Positions 22,936-32,700 of a stretch of 60,000 nt of DNA are shown here, in pieces. The stretch spans positions 10,095,184 to 10,155,183 of the forward strand of contig CM055097.1 in the NCBI GenBank assembly GCA_029204225.1. The letters run 5' to 3'. Below the pieces are notes generated by a model that saw nothing but the letters and a program-made list of their open reading frames with translations, searched no databases and was not told the origin of the DNA. Source of the stretch: Diphasiastrum complanatum. Its lineage: Eukaryota > Streptophyta > Lycopodiopsida > Lycopodiales > Lycopodiaceae. The translations under genes and the position numbers were made by a program. Every line of letters starts with the position of its first letter. Within the stretch, counting starts at the first letter, position 1.

Positions 22936-23480
22936 AGTCGAGAAGAAGAAGAAGTTTTGTAAGTATTGCAAGTGCACTAATCATGAGATCTAGGATTGTA
23001 GGGTTCTCAAAGCAAAGAATGCCAGCAAGCAACCTGATCAACAGGCGTCACAACACCTCCCGACATTGACATGGACGAAGGAGCATTCATGGTCAAAGAC
23101 CGAAAAACACTATTGGATAATTCTTGGTTTATGGATTCTGGAGCTACTCAACATATGACAGTCATCGTGAACATTTTCACTACGCCTTACAATACAATAC
23201 GATACGTTCATCTTAGCACTCACACTATCGAAGGTGAAGGTACTATGAGATTGAACTTCTAGCATGATTAATTCAAACTACTATAAAATGTGATGTATGT
23301 TTCTAAACTTTTTTACAAATCTGCTATCAGTAAGTAGAATCACTGATTTAAGTCATAAGGTAGAATTCGAGTCCGATCAATGCCGAATTATCAATAGGAC
23401 AAGTAAGATCCTTGCACTCGGCAAGAGACATGGAAACTTATATAGATTGGCACATTGTTATTCTGATACTAGGCAAGCCT
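22936..23480 (+). pseudogene. Copia copy C: zinc knuckle and protease
   Basis: The plus strand encodes a CCHC knuckle (FCKYCKCTNHEI, a stop, then DCRVL), then an aspartic protease with the catalytic stretch WFMDSGATQHMT (about 23130-23160) and the downstream linker (LLSVSRITDLSHKVEFESD). Protease cuts the Gag-Pol precursor. Stops and frameshifts interrupt it. The front part of gag is absent; sequence begins only about 20 bp after the end of the B2 LTR. The knuckle overlaps the one in copy A, so copies A and C cannot be the two halves of one element. Confidence 0.85.
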
Positions 23481-24360
23481 TGAAAACCCCTGTCATCGAT
23501 TAGGACACTTGAATCATACATCTGTTTCATTCATGTCTAAACGATCCCTAGCACTTGAACTCTACTATCTAGCCGATAAAGTCGACCTCCCTGTATGTCA
23601 TAGCTGCATTCTTGGAAAGCATACTAGGATTCCCTTTAGATCAAGTCATAGGCATGTAGCAAAAGATTTGTTAAACGTTGTTCATATAGATATATGTGGT
23701 CCAATGCAAACTTTGTCATTGCTAGATGCAAAGTATTTTATTACCTTTGTTGACGAATATTCAAGAAGAACAGCTATATATTTCATTAAGCAGAAATTGG
23801 AGGCTTTCAACAAGTTTCGACAATTCAAAGAGCATGCAGAAAATCAAACTGGTAAAAGAATTAAAGTACTGAGGTTTGACAACAGGGGAGAATATATCTC
23901 TACTGAATTCAAGGCGTACTGTCTTAACAACGACATTGAACAACAATACATTACCTCCTATTTGCCTCAATCGAATGGTCTTGTTGAGAGAAAGAATAGA
24001 ACCTTAGTCGAATCCACAAAGTGCATGTTATCACATGCGACACTTTTGAAGTCCTTCTAGGCTGAAGTTGTTTCCACTACAGCTTATACTCAGAACCTAT
24101 TAAAGGTCTCTCAGACAAAATGCCATACGAAGTTTGGACAAGCTCCAACTTCTTTATCAAACTTCCGAGTTTTTGGATGTATCGCTTATGCGCAATTTTC
24201 GCATGATCTCAGGAAGAAGCTCTACTTCCAGAATATCAGGTCTATTTTCATCAACTACACTACTTCAGGTCAAGCTTATAAGTTGTATGATCTTGTTGAT
24301 GAGTCGAAGATATTCACTAGCCGGGATGTCATATTCATCGAAGATTAGTTTATTGACTTC
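23481..24360 (+). pseudogene. Copia copy C: integrase
   Basis: The frame carries the zinc-binding end (CHSCILGKH) and the integrase core: VVHIDICGPM (first Asp), FDNRGEYISTEF (second Asp) and NGLVERKNRTLVE (catalytic Glu). A TAG follows near 24058. The C-terminal part goes on (FRVFGCIAYAQFSHDLRKKL, YKLYDLVDESKIFTSRDVIF) to another stop near 24346. The DDE triad is visible, but the upstream start and two stops rule out a working protein. Confidence 0.9.
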
Positions 24361-25733
24361 AAAGGTAAAGAGAAAGCTCATATAGTCGAACTTTTGGACT
24401 CTTCTGAAACATCAAACTTTCAAGTTCCAAATTCGACTATTCCTATTGAAGGTCCAAGCTTGTCTACTCCCAACGAGAACAACTTATCAACGATGAAACT
24501 GAAGATGATGATGTTGCAGTTCAGCAACTACATCATGATGAAGATCAACTTCGATCATCACCCAGAAGATAGACAAGAGTCAGCAGACTAACTAACATGT
24601 ATATGGATGAGTCTGCAACTTACCTTGTTCATGAGCCTCCTTATTGATCATGGTTATGCACCAAGCTCTTCAGATTCAAATGTCTACTTCAAGTTAGTGC
24701 AACATTTCTTTATCATTATCACTTTGTATGTGGACGACACATTGCTTTTCTGCAACAATACCAATTTGATAAAGGAAGCTAAGACAATGCTTTCTTCCTG
24801 ATTCGACATGACTGATCTGGGCGAAGCTCATTACTGTCTAGGTATTCAGATCCAAAGAGACAGAAAATAGAAGTTGATCTATATTTCTCAACAAAAATAC
24901 ATTCACAATGTCTTAATCAGATTTAATCTGATGAATTGCAAATTAGCTCTCTCACCAACTGATCCAGGACTCAAGATGTCGAAGGACTAGTGTCCCCAAA
25001 CAATCGAAGAGAAGAAGCAGATGCATGAGTATCCTTATCATTCGATAATAGGATCTCTTATCTACGCGATGATCTGTACCAGACCAAACATAGCTTCTGC
25101 AGTCAATTTCTTGAGTCAGTATATGACCAACCCTGGTATAACACATTTGAAGGCCCTTATCAGAGTCACGAGATATCTTTGAGCTACTATGGACTTTTGC
25201 ATTTGTTATGGAGGAGTCAACAACGACAAGCTCAATATTCTTAGTGGTTACTCAGATGCAAGTTGGGCAGGAAATGTATAGACACTCGTAAATCCACTTA
25301 TGAATTTACATTATTTTTCAACAATGGTCCTATTTCTTGGAACAATCGCAAGCAAGCTTCGATAGCTCTACCTTCCACTGAATCAGAGTATATTGCAGTC
25401 TCTCAAGCTACAAAAAAAGCAATATGGTTGAGAAACTTACTTTCAGATATCAGTATGAATCAATATGCTCTGACAATTCTATTATGTGAGAATCAAAGTG
25501 CCATTGCTTTATCAACCAACCCTATATTTCATTCTAGGAGTAAGCACACTGAAGTTAAGTATCACTATGTCAACAACAAAGTTCTCGCAAAGAGTTTGAC
25601 TTGCAGTACTTTCTAACACAAAATATGACAACAAATATTTTTACTAAAGCATTAAGCTTGGATGCACACAAATTTTTTTGTGCAAAACTAAGTTTGAAGG
25701 TCAAAGCATTCATGGATTCAGATTAAGCGGAAG
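24361..25733 (+). pseudogene. Copia copy C: truncated RT and RNase H
   Basis: A low-complexity linker is followed by a jump past the RT fingers to HGYAPSSSDSNVYF and the catalytic FFIITLYVDDTLLFCNN. Then come FDMTDLGEAHYCLGIQIQ, TRPNIASAVNFLSQYM and RNase H (LSGYSDASWAGN, IALPSTESEYIAVSQ, NQSAIALSTNPIFHSRSK). At least six stops or frame changes occur. Copy A' starts its surviving RT at nearly the same point, which suggests both derive from an already deleted parent. A polypurine-like gcggaag precedes the LTR at 25734. Confidence 0.85.
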
Positions 25734-26030
25734 TGTTGGATTATTCTCCTAATTATCGACTAATCAATCTTTTAATCTTTATCCACTTATTATCCAGTTC
25801 TGCAGTTTTATGCATGTTTCTACACAGTTTGCAGAAATACTCGGGAATCACTCAAGCTAAATTTAGACTACTCAAGTCTAAATTTAGCTTGAGTGATTCC
25901 CGAGTATTTAGCTCAACTACTGCATTGTCAATCATTGAATCTGATCCATAGTGCACTGTGGATCTGATCTGCAGCACACCTTGGTTTGATCTATAGTGCT
26001 TTGGAAGCATTTGAAACAGAGTGAAAGAAC
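25734..26030 (+). mobile_element. 3' LTR remnant of copia C
   Basis: It starts TGTTGGATTATTCTCC, close to the LTR start of A' (TGTTGGATTTATTTTCTC). The right end cannot be placed. It contains the perfect hairpin at 25835-25909. Confidence 0.55.
25835..25909. repeat. Perfect 35-bp inverted repeat with 5-nt loop
   Basis: Arm 25835-25869 and arm 25875-25909 are exact reverse complements (outer bases aaatactcggg ... cccgagtattt) around the loop actca (25870-25874). There are no mismatches, although the LTR around it is decayed. Confidence 0.95.
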
Positions 26031-26142
26031 CTGAAAAATGTCTGTGCTAATGCGGATGTTTTTCAGGTGGTTTATAGTTTATGTTTTTGTCCAAGCAAAT
26101 CACCTGAAAAACATTTGTGCCAATGCAGATGTTTTTCAGATG
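26029..26142. repeat. Two copies of a 40-bp unit with inverted ends
   Basis: Unit 1 (26029-26068) begins acctgaaaaatg and ends tttttcaggt; unit 2 (26101-26142) begins cacctgaaaaac and ends tttttcagatg. Both share the middle words tgtg/ctaatgcggatg-like. Each unit can fold on itself, and the two are about 80% alike by eye. Confidence 0.8.
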
Positions 26143-26862
26143 CATTACTTTAAATAAACTCACGACCAAAACAAGAAAAAAACTCATCACCCTCTTGGAC
26201 AGCCCTGGTTGAATGCTTTGTGCAAATATGGATCAACGAATTTTGCTACATTATAGATGAATTCTACTGTGTCGAAGATGAGTATGGATGAGAGCCTTTG
26301 CATAGCTCGAACTACTGCTTTTGCAGAGCTTTGATGTGAACGTGAAACAACTTACCCCCCAAAGTCACTGCTCCCACCGCCAGCATCACTACTCCTTTTT
26401 CGCTGCTTAGTTATGGCTGCCATATTTTTCTCCTCTTCATACCATGCTTCAAACTATCTCAATATGGAACCACTTCACCAAGAGACAACTTTGACACCCC
26501 TCCTCTCTGGTTCACTGCACTATTACAATCTCTTACTAAAATATAAAACACACTTATCATGACACATTTTCCATCCAATTCCAAGTCTTCACCCGATTAA
26601 TAGTCCAATCAATAATAACAAATTCTAATAGTTGTTCTTCAATTAGTCAAGCATATTTTCACTACAAAGCATGAACTAAACGCTTCACCGGCTGTGCTGG
26701 ATCTTTTCTCGAAACCAGCTCTTTACAGGTTCCTTGCCACAAAAACTTAATTAGTCAAAAGTATCCAATATTTCTCATAGAAAAAGACACATGTTGCTTC
26801 AGTGATTGTTTACGAACATTAACGCCTATTCTATACTTCCAGTTGCAGCAGTGGGAAATTAT

Positions 26863-26867
<5 letters not shown>

Positions 26868-26919
<52 letters not shown>
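26868..26919. repeat. (CT)n microsatellite
   Basis: About 26 uninterrupted ct units. Confidence 0.98.
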
Positions 26920-26921
<2 letters not shown>

Positions 26922-29560
26922 AAGTTATTTCAGAACTAAGCTTGTGATTCATTTGAAAATTCTTTGTCACAACTCTTGGAAATCTGCATTGCAGTTGTGC
27001 ATGTGAGAAAAATAAACATTGTGTATAAGTGGCAACAAAGACGATGGGAAACTACATGGCATGTGGATCTGCTACTGCATTTTTAGCAGCCTCGATTGAT
27101 ACTCTGGAGCCAATTTTTTTATGTTTTCATTTTGATATGTACTATACTTTTCTTCCCTTCCTCTTTCATCTATCAAGTTTTTGTGATTTGTTGATCAAAT
27201 AATTTACTCGGCAGGCTGAGCAGCAATTTCTTTGCATGTTTTTACTATTTTTGGTGATCCACATGTTTGTTGGTGAGTGGATCATCGATAGCAACCTTAT
27301 AGCTTCTAGTTTATTGCTTCACAGTTATGAGCTCTCCAAACATTTTCAAGTGAGAACTCATATTGTGCTCTAAATTAGTTGGTTGCACCTATTATCATGT
27401 TTGCAGGTTTTGGATATTTTTCAGCTCTCTCTCCATTGTGGTAATTTTCTAAAAGGCTCAAAGATAGAGATGACAACTGTAAGTATTTTTTTTTTTCTTT
27501 TTTGGCATTGCTCAATTAGAACACCATGAATGTATGAACGTTGTTGGATAGTGAAGTCCTCAATTTGCAATTGAAACATAAAAGAGTCATGTAGTCACTA
27601 TGATTGTGTTGCATGTATACTGCTATTACTTAGCTTTCAACAGAGACTGTTGTTTATAGGATGTCTCACGTTCTGCTATAATGCTCATAGTTCTGCAAAA
27701 TTTGCTGAAGTTTATGTAGTAGAAATAGTTAAACGTTGCTATTGGTAGTACTTGACATAGAATTTTCTCTTATCTTTGTGTGTTATGTACTAAAGTAGTT
27801 GGTGTTGTCCTTTTTAAGCTTAAGGTGACACTTATCGTGTAGTATTTTGTACAATTGATGAGCATCTTTATCAACAAAGCAGATATTTCCTCAGCTTTCA
27901 AGATTTTACATCTTTTCAATGTGAAATGTACTTTCATTTGAATATAGTATCAGTCTTCCAACACCTAAAGAAAAAGAATGACCCTTAATTTGAATTCGAA
28001 CTCTTGAGCAAAAGTATGTTGCTGTAAAACTGACTGGAGACAACAAACCACAAAAGGGTAAGAACGAAGATGTCTTTAAAAGCCAGTAGTCGTCCTCCAA
28101 TTAGGTGACATGTTGGTAAGGACTTATTTTTCTCTACTTAAGCTTAGTATTCTACTCCTTTTGTTCTCACAAATGATGACGACGAAAATGAAATTAACCC
28201 ATATTAATGGCCTGTTGTTGAATAATTGTTTCTCAAAAAGTATATTGCCATGTTTGCTGTGATCTGCCATGCGTTGGAGCTAGTAGTTGGTTTGGATCTT
28301 CATTCTCTCAATCTCACATCAATGAGACTTTTAATCCCCTGTATGTCATTGAGAGTTTTGATCTCTTGAATATGAATCACCATATAATCATTCATCATTA
28401 TTGTAGATGGTGAAGATTCTGGTGTCATGCGATACTTTTGCTCGAGAAATCATTGGTTTTTTTGATAAGGGAATTATTGTCTGTGTTAGCAGCATCCTAT
28501 GGATGATACAGTATGTGGCGGGATACTATGAATTCCACCAATCTTTCGGATTTGAGATTCCAGACATTGTTATTGTCAATTTGGACATGAAGTTTGGGTT
28601 GACAATGACATCGATAACGTTGACAACGTCTATCGAATGGGCGACAAATATTTGTCGAGAGTTAACAAAATATGTTACCACTTATTTTGAAGCTAACGAC
28701 TTGCTCTAACCATTGTTAGCAAGTAACTGCCATGAAACCTAACTGGATAAGTGACAACGCAATATGGCTTAGTGCCAATTGCAATCTACAGCTCAACATG
28801 ACTAAGTGCCATTGCGACTTGACTAAACAACTGCCATCAATCGTCATTTGGATAAGCCCATCCGACAATCCTAACTAGTATAAATAGCTGACCATTTTTC
28901 AAGCTAAATAATAGATTTCATTGATTTGATTCGATTGAATAAAGATCAAGAGTCGATTGACCGATAGTATGGTTCGAATTTGATAGGCATAGTCATGCAT
29001 TGAAGAAGGATAATTTTGTAGAGCCCAACATTTGCATCTATCGAGTGTAGTTTTGTTGTGTCGACCTTCTTTTCTTTTTTCCAGCAACAACATACAATGG
29101 TCTTTCAAAATTGGCAAGATATCTATTTTTGGGGTGAAAGGTGTAAATCCAAAGCTGTCACTACGCAATGATTGGGATTCAAGCCTGTCTCTTGCAAGTC
29201 GTAGTCAATAACTCTACCCATATACCGCACTGCGATGGACCAAAGCAATTTTCATAACTAAAGACTTCAATCAATTTAAAAGGTGCAATATTTTGTGAAA
29301 TAATAAACTTTTAATTGAAAAGGTTAAAATAAAAATGCATTGTACGAAAAGAAGATAGGTTATGAAAGGTTAGGAAGTTTTCAAAATGCAACCCAACATA
29401 GCACATTTGTTTAAAATGAGATTAAAAAGAGAAAAAGAAAAGGGAAGAATTGAGGCGTATGTTTGACTCATCCCTCACTATTGCGCCCTTTTTGTGTGAA
29501 ACCACCATAATATTGAACTGATAATTAAAAAGAAGAGACCCTGCTTTCCGTCCCTGCGTG
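26920..29560. other. AT-rich stretch upstream of TML
   Basis: No gene is recognised. A TATA box (TATAAATAG, about 28880-28888) followed 50 bp later by AATAAA looks like the promoter and poly-A signal of a decayed LTR, but borders cannot be set. A tRNA-like block on the minus strand at 29150-29240 is listed as a finding. Confidence 0.4.
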
Positions 29561-29572
29561 CGTGCGTGAGAG

Positions 29573-29619
29573 ATATATATAATTATATATATATATACAT
29601 CGATCTTGATCTGCAGGAG

Positions 29620-29656
<37 letters not shown>
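29573..29656 (+). promoter_or_regulatory. Probable TML core promoter: TATA tract and (GA)n in the 5'UTR
   Basis: A TATA-rich tract (29573-29597) lies about 110-135 bp before the TML start codon and is followed by a 17-unit GA repeat (29623-29656). This spacing fits transcription starting around 29620-29630, with the GA repeat in the 5'UTR. GA repeats in plant promoters and leaders are known binding sites for BPC (GAGA-binding) proteins; binding here is inferred. Confidence 0.5.
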
Positions 29657-29659
<3 letters not shown>

Positions 29660-29707
29660 TTAATGAGTATGCGAATGCGATGTAAGTGAGGGGTTTGGGA
29701 GGTGAAG

Positions 29708-29766
29708 ATGTCTTGCTTGGCGATCGCGTTGCAGCCCGTTAACGGACCTGACGTGCTTCTTCAGAC
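29708..29766 (+). CDS. TML: TML exon 1
   Basis: The ATG at 29708 opens 19 codons plus two bases, ending CTTCTTCAGAC|GTGAGT. The start is chosen because the very first residues MSCLA are conserved in this family. Confidence 0.85.
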
Positions 29767-32700
29767 GTGAGTGCATTCTCATCATCCATTCACGCTTCCC
29801 GAATCCCCGTTGCTCATGCGAAGCCTCCCTCTTTAATTTATTGAATCTTCATTAAGCTGATCCGAATTATTCAACTTCTTACCGCATTACTTCACTTAAT
29901 TCAATTAATGACTTACGAGAATGCATTTATTAATTTATTTGTTTGCAGCTGATGCGCGAGTTCTTCAGACTCAAACAGATTGTCCGCTCAAACTGTGCTC
30001 CTAGTCAGGAGTAACATTAGCAATGCAAGAGGCCACTGAGAACCTTGCTATTGCCAACTTTTTTTTTCTAGCTTTTCTAGTTCTTGAAACACCATCAGCT
30101 TTTCTATTCGGTTAATTTTTTCCAAATACTTTTCTCTGTATGATGGCTGTACTTGAAAGAGGAACAAACATCTACTTCATGTTAAAGAGAGTGAAAAGTC
30201 TTTTTTATGTGTCATCATGTATATGGAATCATGTCGGTCGAGTTGTTGGTAGACATCATAACTTTCTGAAAGAAAAGACCCTGGGGAGTTACTTTTGACG
30301 CAGTTCAACTTTAAAATGTGTTGCTATTCTATTAAGAACTCTAGTTTTGGCTAAGTCTTCCATTACGTGATGAACATTTCTCATGCTACCATAGATTTAT
30401 AGATACCAATTTGAAGACCTTGTTTTCATGACAATCTTTTCATTTCACAACATAGTTCTTAGACTTCTGATTCAGAAAACCCCTTACAAATTTAGTTTGA
30501 TGTCTTCTTCAAAATCCTTTGCTCTTTTTTAACAATGGTTGAAACCTCTCTAGAAAGTAGACTTTTATCAACAAAATCATTGGAAAGTGGTGAAATTGGT
30601 ACCTTATCTGTCCATGACCTCTCCTGTATCTTGAAATCTACAAATGAACCCTACATAGAGTTTAGTACATCAAACTAGATAATCTGCAAACAAGTGTCTC
30701 TGGCCCCTATTTATATCAAATAGTAAGAACCTTGGAAGGGCGAATTAGGGCTTTTTCCGATTTGTGACCTCTTAAGGGCCATATAGTCATGTCCTTACAA
30801 TAATATGGCCTTCAAAAGCCTTTGCAATGCATGTGGGATAAAGAGACAGTTTGCTGCTCCACATACACGGTAGTAGAATGGCGTGGCTGAGCGGTAAAAT
30901 AGGTTGCCGAATTCCTTTTGGGAAGAAGCAACAACAATTGCTATTGAATAGAAGCCCAACCAAAGCGGTTGAAGGAATCATGCCTGAAGAAGCGTATAAC
31001 GACAACAAGCCCAAAGTGGGCAGCTTTCGAGTATTTGGGTGCCTAGCATACGTACACTTACCTAAGGACTTGCAAAAGAAACTTGATGCAAAATTCGTGA
31101 ACTGGATCTTTCTTCCTTGGGTATAGCGAAGGTGAGCAGACCTATGTGTGGTATGATTTCGAGAACGAGAAGAAGATCCTAAGTTGATACGTCATCTTTG
31201 ACGAAGATCATTAACCCAACGTGAATTCCACGGATGAGGAGCCTTGTCTAGAGTCCTATGAGCCTCAAGAGCAAGCGCAATAGCAGGAACCTGAACATGC
31301 TAGTTCGAGAGCTCAATTTGGACGAGCACAAGAGGGCAAAATTGGAGAAAAGTGGAAGACTAGGACAATACCATGGGATACGTGGTCACCATCCACGTTG
31401 CTTACCACTAGGAAGAAGATACCTAGGTGGTATTGGGAAACAATCAAAGAGGGACATATGTTGCAAAAAGTTTAAGAGCAGTGAGCAGGGTGCCAAAAGA
31501 TCTCTTAGGTCTCATGAGATACAAGAGACTAACTTTGCCCTGATGTCCACAATTTTGGAAGTAGACGAGCCATCTTTCTTTCACAAGTTGGCCTGAATCA
31601 CAGTTCAAGGGGGAGTTAGTAGTTGCAAGTTATAGCCATCTTGGGACCTGATTCCCATGTAAGTTATGCAAGTAAATAGATGCCGCTACCAAGTTAATAG
31701 TTACTAGTAACCAACAATGTGACTGAGCAATTGTGCAGTAAAATGTAAAGTTTAAACTGTAAATGGTCAGTTTATTACCGTCTCTCAAAAGCGCCGGGCC
31801 AGAGGCAAACTCCAAGTTCTCCTGCCTGAAAATCTGGAGCTCATCTAGCAGGTTAGCCTGCTCGCGTACATCAGGATAAACTCGAGAGATATAGGCATTC
31901 CAGCCATCCCTGAGCTTATGAAACCACTCCCACCTGCTCTGCCTCTCTCTCTCTCTCTCTCTCTCTACAACCATAAACCATAAAACCGAAGTCACCGAAC
32001 TAAAACCACAAAGAACAGTACTGAATCATGACACTACTGTGAATAGGATCATCATAATATATAATATCGGGCCACATGGCACCAAAATGGGGTACAATGA
32101 TGTTCCATGAACGTAATGATAACTATACAACTAAGACTCGTCAGAGTCATGGTAGGAAAAATCATTCGAATCTGTGCTTGACTGCAGATCCCAAGGGTCT
32201 GCATATGAATCGGAACCGGAGGGAACCGTACGCCGTGGTGTGGCCCTGGCTCTGCTGCGTGCTCTGGCTCTCTGCTACGTGCTTTGGCTCTGGATCCTCC
32301 CCCTCCCCCTGCCTCTACCTCTACCTCTACCTCTACCTCTACCTCTACCTCTGCCTCTCTCCCCTCCTCTGGCCTCCATCTGGTTGCCCCCACCCTTGTG
32401 TCTACTCCTGCGTGTCTGTGTGTTAGGTGGCTGTGATCCTATGCCCTGGGACGGCCCTACCCGCTGTGATGATGCCTGGCCGACGGCTGCTTGTGATGCT
32501 CCACTCCTGTCTACAAAAAGTGAACTCAGCCCCCCCCTCCCAGTACCTCTAGGTCTCCATCTAGGCCTACGTGCAGGTCCCAGGAATGGCTGGCTCCTCC
32601 TCTGTCTCCGCATCAAGGTCCACCAGCAGGTCAGCCAGGTCATCCCCCTGTGCTCCGCCCCCATCTCCTCATCCTCCTCCATATCCCCCTCATCTCACTC

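Noticed and set aside
15044-25733. Copia copies A and C as two halves of one element split by B2
   Set aside because: Both carry the same zinc-knuckle segment with different sequence, so the overlap is a second copy and not a target duplication.
26755-27006. ORFs with RERERE or LSLSLS runs
   Set aside because: Translation of the (CT)26 microsatellite at 26868-26919.
28407-28709. 100-codon plus-strand ORF
   Set aside because: Hydrophobic, no recognised family, no splice or promoter context; it precedes a TATA/AATAAA pair that looks like a decayed LTR.
30877-30912. tRNA-like words (ggcgtggctgagcggtaaaa)
   Set aside because: The stretch sits inside copia integrase coding sequence (copy E) and has no matching B box or acceptor stem.
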